A stretch of DNA of 64,000 bases from assembly GCA_011109175.1 (NCBI GenBank), contig RDEW01000022.1:291834-355833 (forward strand). Direction: 5' to 3'. The notes beneath the pieces were generated by a model that saw nothing but the letters and a program-made list of their open reading frames with translations, was not told the DNA's origin and did no database searches. This document shows, piece after piece, positions 33,061 through 43,019 of this stretch. Every line of letters starts with the position of its first letter. The stretch's first letter is position 1. The position numbers and the translations under genes are program-made. The stretch is from Dicyema japonicum. Its lineage: Eukaryota; Dicyemida; Rhombozoa; Dicyemidae.

Positions 33061-33249
33061 TTCTCTTTCCAAAAAACATCACCAACAAAATTAAATTAAT
33101 ATCACGCTAATAACCAATTTAAACACATATTAAGCACGCTATAATAACCAATTTAACAATAACCAATTTAAACACGTAGTTTCATATATAGATTCGAACG
33201 TGATATACGTAGTAAGTAGCTTAAATTAGATATCAAACATTAACCATTT

Positions 33250-33670
33250 TGTTTCATTTATAACCAAGGTGCTGGAGGAAGACGAAAAATTGATGCTTTT
33301 GAGCTGTGGTGACGGAGGAAGTTACTAAAAATCCCTTGGACTTCCAAAATAATAAAAATCGATGTACTCAAACGGGTAGAGACTGACATTTCGCTAGAAG
33401 GAAGAATCGTAAAACACGGATTGGCGTTCTTTGGGCATGTTGTCCGCTCTGATTCACTGGAAAGAACCATTATGCTGAGCAATATTACTGGGAAGAAAAG
33501 ACCTGGCCGACCAAGGACTCGATAGCAATCCACGGTGGAAGACGTCACGGGAATGCCTATATCAAGGCTACTCCAAATTGCAACGGATCGGGGAGAGTGG
33601 AGGAAACTCGTTCATGAGATCTCCAAGGGTCGGACACGACTTAATTGGACAACATAACATAACATTATAA
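33250..33670 (+). pseudogene. LINE RT C-terminus of the FGHVVRSDSLERTIMLSN type
   Basis: The frame reads ELW-RRLLRIPWTSKI-like wording at about 33275-33345, then KHGLAFFGHVVRSDSLERTI, GKKRPGRPRTR, then WQSTVEDV-type residues with a stop, and GEWRKLVHEISKGRTRLN. This is the very characteristic end of one large class of EEP-type LINE reverse transcriptases. It ends with ACATAACATAACATTATAACC, a short tandem tail. It differs from all other LINE groups here. Confidence 0.8.
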
Positions 33671-33869
33671 CCAAGGAAAAAGTTTTAAATCTGATTCATT
33701 CACTTTTTCGACAATTTTGTTATTTGTTCAAAACTTTTTTTAAATTAAAATCCGTTCATTTATCTGCGATTTATGGTGGCACAAACATACAACATTGAGC
33801 TTTAATAAGTATATGTCCACTGATCATAGTGATAGGTCCTTTCATAAGTCCTCCAATATCAATTTACAT

Positions 33870-34240
33870 GTAATTTGGTAAAAATAGCCAACAACGTTCA
33901 GATCATGAGGCACATACAATCAGACTCCACATCCGTCCCCAGTCTGTTTTCAGAGGAGGCGACGTTGAAAAATGGCCAGGGTTTCATACGTTTCTGCAAG
34001 GAACTGGGAAACCCACTCAAGGAAAAAATAGCCCATGCAAAGGAATTTCGGTCGGTTATAAGAAAAAAAGTGCACGCCGATTGAATTCCTTTGCAGAAGG
34101 AAGAGAAGGCGCTTCCGGAATGCGGTTGGGTCATCAGAAGACCAGATGAAGAGAGTTCGAATGTTGTTGGAGGCTGGGATCACCTAATTAGTTAGTTTTG
34201 ACCTATCTTTCTTGGTGGTCTTGAAGTTAAATAAATAAAT
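33870..34240 (+). repeat. LINE 3' end with clear 3' stem-loop
   Basis: An open frame at 33875-34084 (IMRHIQSDSTSVPSLFSEEA) is the RT C-terminus of the 43020-45430 family. GGATCACC 34177-34184 pairs with GGTGGTC 34214-34220, followed by AAGTTAAATAAATAAAT. It is 5'-truncated and the best preserved of three parallel copies (21061-21490, 45040-45430). Confidence 0.75.
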
Positions 34241-34289
34241 TTTAACATAAGGCTGCGAAACGTTGACTTGGTTCCTATATGATACAATC

Positions 34290-35575
34290 ATACTCTATTG
34301 AACATACGCATACGTTCTTTCACCTATATTCAAAGATCTGGCATTCTTCCACGAATGTGAAGTCACTAGACCATCCCAAGTGAGTACAATCGGGACAATC
34401 TTGACCTCTGCGTGGTGCATCAACTCCAGCTCTTTGGAAAAAAGGTCATACTTCCTCAGTTTTTCGCATTCCACCTGCTGTAGTTTTTGGAAGATGTATT
34501 CCCACATCGACCAAGATAATTTTGTTTTTCCTTTTATCAAAAACGAACAGGTCTGGCTTGTTATGCTCAATAATTATGTCTGTTTTGATAAAGGTGTCAA
34601 CTCTGATTTCAATTGACATTCATTACAATGGATTGCACTTAACGAGTCTTCAGTTTCTTCTCGTTTTTGAGACCAAACTCTCTGAAAAAGTGGAAATGTA
34701 GACACCTCACGACTTCGTTATGTCTTCTTACGTAATCTCCATGCAACATCTTTTCACACCTTGTGGCACAATGATCCACGGTCTGGCACACCTAGACTTC
34801 TCGTCAGTAGAGTCTTCGTAAAAAAACTTTTCAATATAACAGAATGTGATCTCCATTGTTCAATTCATATCCTCCTTCCATTTTGAGGGCTCAAATTTCT
34901 TTGTAGTAAGAGTTTGGTAGGCAGTTTGCCCAGCATAAATAATAGAGGAAATTTGATAAATAGATGTTGGGTGATTGAATTTAATACAAGCATTAATAAA
35001 ACGCTTCAGGCATTCGAGAATATCCACATCAAATTTTACATAAGGAATTTTTTTCGTATGGGGCCTTGAAGAATGGTCAATTGACTGATTCGTCCGTAAC
35101 TCCTCACGTTCACAACGAGCATACAACTTAACCTCAATAAATGTCGAAGACATATCAGGCTTAGAAAATGTGGTCCCCTTCGAATCATGTTCATTGCTTG
35201 GTAATTATTGGAGTTTTTGGGCGTATATCAGTTTTCTGAACTCAGGCATTGTTATTTCCTCTCCAAGCATAGACTTGAAACCTTCCAAGAGAAAAGCCCA
35301 CCCATTTCTGGGGACACGACCGAGTCTAGAGCGCGTGCTTTCAATAACCGAGGTAGCCCATTGTTCTCGACAATCAGCTGTTGAGGAAGACATTATTGCT
35401 CGTAAAACCGGAAATTTCGTGTTGTTTTGCTGAGGACGAATCCTAGAAACATTCGCGTTGGAGACATGTCGGACAAGCTCGGCGGCCGTTCGATTTGGGT
35501 TTTCTTTACTCAATTCGACAGAGAAGTCCGCATAATCAGATGAATTTAGATGATTCTTATCAACAAAAACCATTA
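34290..35575 (-). pseudogene. R4/NeSL-like LINE with restriction-like endonuclease tail, RT deleted
   Basis: On the minus strand 35205-35573 and 34860-35153 form the N-terminal region (LSKENPNRTAAELVRH, then HPTSIYQISSIIYAGQTAYQ, as in the region preceding the RT in R4-like elements). Immediately after come VDHCATRCEKMLHGDYVRRH and NEVVRCLHFHF near 34690-34770, then IIIEHNKPDLFVFDKRK and IILVDVGIHLP, and CEKLRKYDLFSKELELMHHA with VKIVPIV. This is the C-terminal CCHC-like plus PD-(D/E)xK domain of R2/R4/NeSL-type elements. The whole reverse transcriptase between the two parts is missing. The clade within this group is not certain. Confidence 0.7.
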
Positions 35576-35579
35576 ACCA

Positions 35580-37080
35580 GAAATGTGTTTTTTATAAAAA
35601 GAAAAACTAACCAAAATCTTTATTAAAATACAGAATAATAAAATTCAAAACGTCTTCGGTTTTAAAAATTCGGTCTTTAGATAGTAATTTGTCCAATAAA
35701 GAAAAATTTCTTTAAACAAATAATGATGTGGAAGAACACTTTTTCAAATAGTTGTATACATATGGAGAAATATGTTGTTTTTCCATTTTTGAGATAGAAA
35801 GTACTTGATTGACAGATAATCTTGATTCAGTACTTCCTGATTCCACATAAATCGTCCCCGAAATGCAATTTCTGAATGTGTTCTACCGCGTCTCGCAAAA
35901 TTCTTAGAACATCGTCAATTATCTGACAGATAATCAAAGAGTTAGCCGCAGAAGTCAATGACGACAAGATATTAAAAATATTTTCTTGGGTTCAGAAATT
36001 TTAAGTGTATTGACATATTTCTGTCCTCGGATATCAGTTTCATCAATCAAAAAAAATTATTTGAATCTATAATGAATGAAAATAAAACCTGTAAAGCTGC
36101 TTCTGGCATAAGTTTTCTACACTTTTTCGGCAAGCGTAAGTAGAAGGAAGATTATGTCCAATACTCTTAAACAAGTCTCGTAAGCTTTACTGTTTAACTT
36201 ATGCGAGGGAATATCGGATTCGACAAAAGCATTAGTGAATTATCAACCCATTTATCGGCAGATGGGAAGAGAAAATCAATGGGTTTTATATTATTTGATA
36301 TGCCTAATAGACGATCTATGTGATTCAATAAAAATTGCTTTTTTTGCAGTTACAAATGTTAGTTAGAACACATTCGCGTTACCAGTAAACACATGATTTC
36401 GCTTGTACCATTTTTTTCGATTATCCTTTCCATTAGTGTTCTTCATCCTTTTCATTGTCTTGCTCGATTCCTGATTTCGTCCAGATCGTCCGCATCCATC
36501 AGTCGGCCCTCGATCACTGCGCATTCCTCCGCGAGTGTCTTTGGAAGACAATTTCTTGGATGTCTTCTGAATGCAGAGATACAGTATGGCCGAAAAAATC
36601 TTCCATGGCGGCATTGTATGGTTTCTGTTCACCCATCCGTATAAAATGTCCAAAAAGGCGTCAGCAGGCTTCAAATACGTTTAGACTTATTGGTCCACAA
36701 TCAGTCGGTTTGTATAATTTATTGTTTGCTTTCCGAGACTAGGAGTTTTTTTAGATGGCCTCTGTGAAAAGAGTCAAGTTGTTCCATAGTTACTAATCCC
36801 CCACATAAATTCCAAAAAAGATTTCCTGTGATTTGATAAAAAACTAATCAGGATATTTTCTAAAACAGAGTAAATATTTTCAATGTCATTATTGATTGAA
36901 CGCGGCAACATAGTGAATGGTGATAATTGATCCCACGCTCGCATTTATTTAAAAACTCGAAAAAATTAAAAAATGAAAAATAAAAATCAATAAATTTTTT
37001 GACTTTTTTTGACATTACCCAAAATTTTGACTTTATAACTTTTGATTAATATAATATTTTTGACTAAAAACTACATTTTT
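35580..37080. other. No gene assigned
   Basis: Mostly AT-rich. A minus frame at 36363-36674 (MKPADAFLDILYGWVNRNHT) and overlapping plus frames at 36393-36742 are mutually exclusive and carry no motif that I recognise. A decayed DNA transposon is possible. Confidence 0.3.
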
Positions 37081-37084
37081 ACAT

Positions 37085-38180
37085 TTCTTTAATTAATTTA
37101 GCGTGGGTCATGTGGTTCACTATTTATGGTGCGTCGGATGTAGTCCTAAACTATATCTAAAAGGAACCATTTGCTCTACTAACCAGAGGACGTCCGACTG
37201 GACAGCATTCTCTCCATGTTGGAACATTTCATCCATTGAGATTGTTGACTTCAGGAGACGTGGAACAATATCCAGACCCAATGAAGTTAACAATCTAGAG
37301 CGTAAACATAAACGGGATCAGAGGAAAGATTGCCGAACTTTCCTTATTCTTGGAGAGGAACATAGTAGATATCTGCCTTCTCCAGGAAACGAAGCTTTTA
37401 AAAAACATTCCTACTCCTCTTTTTAATGGATACAACACAATAAGATCCGACCGTCCATCTGTCCAAGAAGGGAGTCTACTGGGTCTTGTAGAAAAGGAAA
37501 AAATATCTTGAGAACCCTTCTTACAATGATTACAAAAATGCAAATTTGACTGGCTTTACAAATTCTGTTGACTCAAAACTGCTAAACTTCTACCCTGAAA
37601 AATTCTCCTCCATAGACAAAGCACTATACAATCATTGACGGGAGAAAAATTTTTGCCAGAAAAGCATATATAAAATAAAATACGACTCAAGAACAAAGAA
37701 ATAGTTATGGAAAGAAACACCCTTAAGAGAATGGCACATCGATCACGAGAAGTCATTAATCGAATCAGGGCACTAAACATTCTGATCACGAAAAAGACGT
37801 ACAATATTCGAAGGAAGAAATCATGCAAATCTCTGCTGCCATGAATAATCAGATGTCAATTTCCAACATGTGGAAGATGTTGATGTGTCTGAAGAACCCA
37901 GAATACGAAGATAACAAATGGCCCCGCTTACTTATTTTCTTCCTAAAAATGTATTCAAATCAATATCAAATCATAAAAAAACACACTCATGTGACCCAGA
38001 CGGAATTCCTCTTATTCCGCTGAGACACTTGGGCCCAGCATCAATAAATGCATTGACAATCACTACAACACATCGCTAAACATAAATACAAAACTTTATG
38101 GAAACTATCAAAAATTCGTCCAATATTGAAACCGGGAAGACCGAGATCTGATAATAAGTCATTGAATCGTCAACATATTT
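37085..38180 (+). pseudogene. 2A-type LINE, 5' part, with decayed 2A motif
   Basis: It starts GCGTGGGTCATGTGGTTCAC, like the other 5'-complete copies. LLTSGDVEQYPDP at 37242-37280 is the 2A motif with two changes (N to Y and G to D in NPGP). The endonuclease start follows: VNINGIRGKIAELSLFLERN and DICLLQETKL (37298-37400). Later, KNKEIVMERNTLKRMAHRSR (37690-37750) is the linker, and CDPDGIPLIPLRHLG (37988-38035) is the first RT box. It then breaks off. Stops occur throughout. Confidence 0.75.
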
Positions 38181-38504
38181 GATGTGTTCAACATTCAAAG
38201 CTAAAAATTTCGATTGAAAATTCTCACTCAGATCCATCTCACGTGACTAAAAACTTAACACCACCTCCCAACTCTTAAAAGACTCATCATCTAGATGGCT
38301 CAAGAGCATTATTATATTAAATATTATTTGCATGAACACAATATCATATCTTCTGAATGGTAATCCTCACCAAATCTCCCTTCCAACTAGTAATTAGTGA
38401 TTCGTCCACGGATGACCACGTGACTGAGATTTGGCGTGGATATTTAAAGAATTTTGAAATATCGCCAATGAGATCAAATTTGAAGGTAAAACTTCAATAT
38501 AAAA

Positions 38505-39009
38505 TCAAATCAACCATCGATTGAACATAAACCAATAACGGTTAAGCCACGTGAGCAGATGAAGGTTGTTAGGTACGATTCTACTCCACTTTCTCACATA
38601 ATTGGAAGGGGGTGACTTTAACGGCTCCACGGCATTTGATCGGAAAACATTGATTGTTTTCTCAACCAGAACGGTGTAGTCAGCTTTCACGGAATTGCTA
38701 TAAATTAAAAATTATGACAAACAGCTTTGATTTGATGAGATTTATTTTGTAATATAGTTCAATGTTGAGTTTATTACGCAACTTTTCTCTCGGAAAGTCA
38801 AATTCAGAGTCTTCAATTGACGTTTTTTGTTCTATGAGATTCTCGATGTTCGCTAATAGTTCAGGAAATGTGTTATTCATGATCTAATAAATGATATAAA
38901 TTTTTACTTCAACATAAGAGTCAAAAAGGTTATCAATTTCGTGTATACACTCTTTTATAGCAATAAATACGGAGCAGTCCAAGTCTTCACCACGTCCAAT
39001 AGAAAGCAT
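38505..39009 (-). CDS. Uncharacterised 151-residue protein, two micro-introns
   Basis: ATG at 39009 (MLSIGRGEDLDCSVFIAIKE), introns 38884-38907 (24 nt) and 38698-38722 (25 nt), TGA at 38505. Spliced length is 456 nt = 152 codons, with no disruption. The protein is mostly helical and charged: CIHEIDNLFDSYVEIMNN, NIENLIEQKTSIEDSEFDF, KADYTVLVEKTINVFRSNAV. No signal peptide or membrane segment is evident. The layout (short helical N-terminus with coiled coil) is reminiscent of small kinetochore or complex subunits such as Mis12, but the resemblance is too weak to name it. It lies between two decayed LINEs. It is probably a real host gene because both introns preserve the frame. Confidence 0.65.
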
Positions 39010-39027
39010 ACGATTTAAATTTAAAAA

Positions 39028-39100
39028 TAAATTAATTTAAACAATTTATTAGTTTAAACAATTTATATGATTTAATAAATTAATTTAAACAATTTATCAT
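39028..39100 (+). repeat. Imperfect AT-rich tandem repeat
   Basis: Three imperfect copies of AATTAATTTAAACAATTTAT lie directly upstream of the start of the gene at 38505-39009. It could be part of its promoter or simple low-complexity sequence. Confidence 0.6.
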
Positions 39101-39104
39101 CAAA

Positions 39105-39285
39105 ACGTCCATAACATACGACCTACTCTTTACCTTCAGCAAACACATCGACAACGTCATCTCCTCGGCACAACGAAAGCTAAATTTTGTTAAAACACTC
39201 CTTGGACAGTATAATGGGTGTTTCAACTCAAATTTGGACTCGCTCTACGTGCAGTATATTAAACCGTCTCTAAGCTACGGAAGAA
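39105..39285 (+). pseudogene. LINE RT C-terminal fragment
   Basis: The frame reads TYDLLFTFSKHIDNVISSAQ, RKLNFVKTLLGQYNG and LDSLYVQYIKPSLSYG. This is the segment after the LG-V-T-YD box in I/Jockey/CR1-type reverse transcriptases. It stops where an opposite-strand LINE begins. Confidence 0.6.
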
Positions 39286-39289
39286 AGGA

Positions 39290-40060
39290 GTGCTCGGAGA
39301 TGATTTCTGTGAAAAGAATTCAACTTTTCGAGTTCCTGTATGTACATGCCGATGTACGGGCATTATATAATAGGATTGGTCTCACTAGGGCATTGTATAG
39401 TCTCATTCGAGTTTTAGAGTCAGGCCCTTTGTGCAGAAGCCAGGTCTTCTTCATTTTGTTGAAAGCGACATTAGTTAGTGTCTTTCTTCGTGTTATATCT
39501 TCAGTGTCACCGAGGAAGGATCCTAGTTTTTTTTTATCTACGCCAGTGCTCCTCGGTCTTTTCCTCACTTCTTTTTAGCTCCGTGATTTCGGTTTTGTTT
39601 ATTTTTTACTTTTAATGACCATTCAGCCATTTTATCAGGCATTTTCTCCAAAAGTGAAATTAACTCTTCTTTGTTATTCGAAATAAAGTCCACGTCGTCC
39701 GCATATGCTATTATGCTCGTTCCTTCTCCGATATGAGGCTTCAAGAGCTGCCTCCAGATAAATAATAAACAAAATCAAGGATAATGGATCTCCTCGTGAG
39801 CTGCCTCCAGATAAATAATAAACAAAATCAAGGATAATGGATCTCCTCTTGAGCTGCCTCCAGATAAATAATAAACAAAATCGGGATAATGGATCTCCTT
39901 GAGAGGTACCAATTGTCGTTTCAAATGTCCTCGATAAAGCTTTCCCAGTCCTGACCATCCTAATCGTTGAGCCCTCCAAGAAGTGCTCCAGTAGTTGCAG
40001 CAGCTTGTTTTTGTTGACGGAATCAAAGGCCTTTGACATATCAATTTTTTTCAAATTAAA
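39290..40060 (-). pseudogene. RTE-like LINE RT fragment with triplicated motif B
   Basis: Minus frame 39674-40054 reads DMSKAFDSVNKNKLLQLLEH (motif A), KALSRTFETTIGTSQGDPLS (motif B), then motif B and its downstream helix are repeated because of a 53-bp tandem triplication (39746-39902). Frame 39320-39568 reads LGSFLGDTEDITRRKTL and LYNALVRPILLYNARTSACT, matching the copy at 7456-7640. The YADD box is lost in shifts near 39690-39720. Dead. Confidence 0.75.
39746..39902 (-). repeat. 53-bp tandem triplication inside RT motif B
   Basis: Units at 39746-39798, 39799-39851 and 39852-39902 are nearly identical; the third is 2 bp shorter. Each encodes the GDPLSLILFIIYLEAA segment on the minus strand. 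As 53 is not divisible by three, each unit shifts the frame. Confidence 0.9.
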
Positions 40061-40484
40061 TAAATATTGTATAATTATTCTTAACTATTTTAGTCCTCTT
40101 CAGAGCATTGGACATGTCGATCTTAAATCGTCGATAATATAGCTAAAATACGGTGACAACTCACCTCGATCGGAGCTGTTGTACACGTATATGCAAGACC
40201 ACAATATTTTTTGAGGTCGATCAATAAATGCATGTCCCCACTGTAAGTCAAGGAGCATGTCGGTTGATCATTTAGCCACTCGATACTAATCCATACTCTG
40301 CCATGACTATTCGTGGAGGCATAACGAGGTAGTAAGGAGTCTTAATCTTCTATTATACAATGAGTATGGTATTCGCCACACCAGAAAGTTGCGGACACAT
40401 AAGGTGCAATCTGTAGTAGAGAACACCATGGTCCAAATCAAGGTAGATATCATAGAAGTTAGCATTACGTCTCAAGACAGTGAT
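40060..40484. other. No gene recognised
   Basis: Short spacer between two LINEs; no frame or motif of note. Confidence 0.35.
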
Positions 40485-42340
40485 TTTTTAGCGTGGCGTC
40501 ATGTGGCTCACTTGATGCAACAATTCTGGAGGCGCTCAAAATGCTCCTAATGCATTATCAAAAAGAGCCATTAGCTCTCTTCCACCGGGGGTACATGTCG
40601 CCCCCGGTCGACGGATTACTGGTCTGGCTACAGCTTCTCGGATTCGCATCCTACACAAGTCAAAGGACCGGATCTCCGTTATACAACTGAATGTGAATAA
40701 AAGGCAAAATTATTGAACTTAGAACTCTGATTGTTAAACTTAAAGCTGACATTGTGCTCATCCAAGAATCGAAGCTATCAGCAAAAGATACTACGCCCCT
40801 CTTTCCCGATCGCACTAAGAAACGTGGAGGAGGACTACTTACATTAATCAGAAAAGGCATAAAGTATGAGGACCATAGACTCGAAGCGAAGAAACTTTTG
40901 GGGAGTGATGAAACCACGGAGACAATCGGAATATCTGTCGGCACAACAAAATTAAGACTATATTTTGTAAACATGTATATTCCGCTTCCGGCTCATGTCG
41001 GAAACATTACACTATGTCGGACTTATCAGCACTGGAGATTTTGAACGAAGTCGTGATATGCGGCAATTTGAATGCCAAACACCCTCTCTGGTTCTTAAAT
41101 CAGTCTGCAGATACAAGAGGAAATCTGCTGTTGACGCAGTCTGGCATTCTGACAATCATCAATGACCCCTCAAAACCACAAGAACACCTCAAAGGAACTC
41201 TGACAATCCAACCTCCCCGGATATCACACTCTGTTCACCACAGCTTTCAACAACGATTAATTGGTCCGTCATCTACGACACCCGAAGTGATCATAATCCT
41301 ATTCAGCTAAAAATCAAAAGCGAAATTACCAGTGGAAAAAAGAAACCTGCATATACAATCTTGCAAATTGGCAATTATTCCGATCAGTTACAGATTAGCA
41401 TTTGGCTAATATACAGCTGGAAAACTTTACCTCCCTTGATATAGTTGTTGCCTACGTCAACAAAGTCATCTTGGAAGCAAGAACAATGACTGTCCCTAAA
41501 AGATATGTCGTTTACACGAGAGAGTACGGAAGAAGGCTCTGGTCAAGGAACGAAACCGTCTCAAAAAAGCAGGGATTCGTTCCTCCAGATCAAATATCCG
41601 TCTAAAAGTGATGAACAAGAAAATAAAAGCCAATGAATTCAAAATACAGAGAGCTAAATGGAAGATGGTCTTTACGTCAATAATTCGTACCGGTCAACAT
41701 CCGAAGTCTGGAAGACTATTCGAAATATCTCGAAGGTGGATGAGAGGACACCCGGAAATGACGAATTCTGCCAAAATGACCTAAACGCCCTAATAAAATA
41801 CTACGCGAAAATCTCTCACAACAACCACATGAGGACTTACCACCCAAACCGCCGCTAAAAAACCGAAAAGGGATCAATTAACTTATTTCACGGAAAAGGA
41901 GGTAGTGGCATCCTTAAGCCAAACAAAAGTAACACATTCTCATTGTCCAGACGGAATTCCCATAATCCTCCAGAAAAACCTAGGCAATGAGGGAATCTGT
42001 ACCCTGACCAAAATCTACAACTGGTCGATTAATTATAACTCAATCCCAACGGTATGGAAACTTGCAAACATTTGCCCAGTATTGAAGCCAGGAAAACCGA
42101 AAGAAGACCCTTCAGGCCTTTCTCATGCTCCATGTCAAAAATTCTGGAAAAGCTTATATTAATTTAATTATATAAGACCGTTTGCAGACTGTGGAGGTAG
42201 GGAAAAATAGCATGTATGACATACTTGCAATCGAGATGAGCAGATCCTGGTTAAAGGTCCTCGTTATTCCAATAGTAATGGCGTAAGACGGAATTGCAAC
42301 AAAGTACCACAAGGGTTATCTAAAACAGTTAGGGGTAGAT
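40485..42340 (+). pseudogene. 2A-type LINE, 5'-complete, endonuclease and start of RT
   Basis: The 5' end TTTTTTAGCGTGGCGTCATG matches the other leaders. A badly decayed 2A region lies near 40640-40680 (a frame reads SDSHPTQVKGPD where GD-x-x-x-NPGP is expected; weak). The endonuclease is clear: ADIVLIQESKLSAKDTTPLF, RGGGLLTLIRKGIKYE, VVICGNLNAKHPLWF. Then VNNSYRSTSEVWKTIRNISK in the linker, and the RT with HCPDGIPIILQKNLGNEG and LANICPVLKPGKPKEDP (41940-42115). NKVPQGLSK near 42298-42325 is the last recognisable box. No 3' stem-loop. Confidence 0.75.
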
Positions 42341-42344
42341 AAGA

Positions 42345-43000
42345 AGCTAACTTTTTTTATTGTTGGTTAAATAAAGTGGTTTAAGGTTTTTAACTATTTA
42401 TATTAATAATTATGATTGATCTCTTCACAACCCTGAACAATCTCTTATCCTATAGAGAATGTTTTGTTGACTGCACATTCGGAGCCATGACCCTTGATCC
42501 TGCGAATTTTAATATTCTTTGCGTTTTTATCATTAAATAAAGTGAATCCTCGCCAGTATTTAAATTTTCCACATTTCGAAAAATTTTCTAACAATCATGT
42601 TCTCATTATTAATTAGCCAATTTTTAAATTGCAAAATTACTTTGGAAGACATATCCTACGAGACAATTAGGTTCAGAGTTTCAATCTCCAACAACGAAAA
42701 TCAGACAATTTATATAGACGATGCAGCAATCGGTAGAAAAGTTGAAGATTTTTTATATTAAATACACTGAATAAGACAATTATAAAAATTCTTTAGAAGG
42801 TTCAGAAAATAGTAAATAAGAATCGGAAAACAAGACAAAATGGATATTGGAGTTATATTAACACCAATAGAGAGGAACTCTAATGTTGAGAAGTTTTGCT
42901 CATTTCTTTAACAATAAAGTACAAAGTATGTATAAACAAGTATAAAAATTGGATAGTAGTCGTGTAATAGTTTAAATGATGATTTTTGGCTTATTAATAA
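42345..43000. other. AT-rich spacer with AAT microsatellite at its end
   Basis: A stretch near 42455-42530 reads FVDCTFGAMTLDPANFNI on the plus strand, faintly like the first box of MULE transposases, but nothing supports this further. A (TAA)n run lies at 42995-43020, directly before the next LINE. Confidence 0.35.
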
Positions 43001-43019
43001 TAATAATAATAATAATAAT

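Noticed and set aside
32765-33094. Plus-strand 109-residue frame with internal repeats
   Set aside because: The repeats are the complement of Helitron upstream repeats on the minus strand.
38505-39009. Naming the 151-residue protein as Mis12
   Set aside because: Only general helical layout is shared; no diagnostic residues could be matched by eye.
40640-40680. A fourth 2A motif in the LINE at 40485-42340
   Set aside because: The frame reads SDSHPTQVKGPD where NPGP is expected; too diverged to call although the position is right.
42455-42530. MULE transposase first box (FVDCTFGAMT)
   Set aside because: A single short match with no further box on either side.
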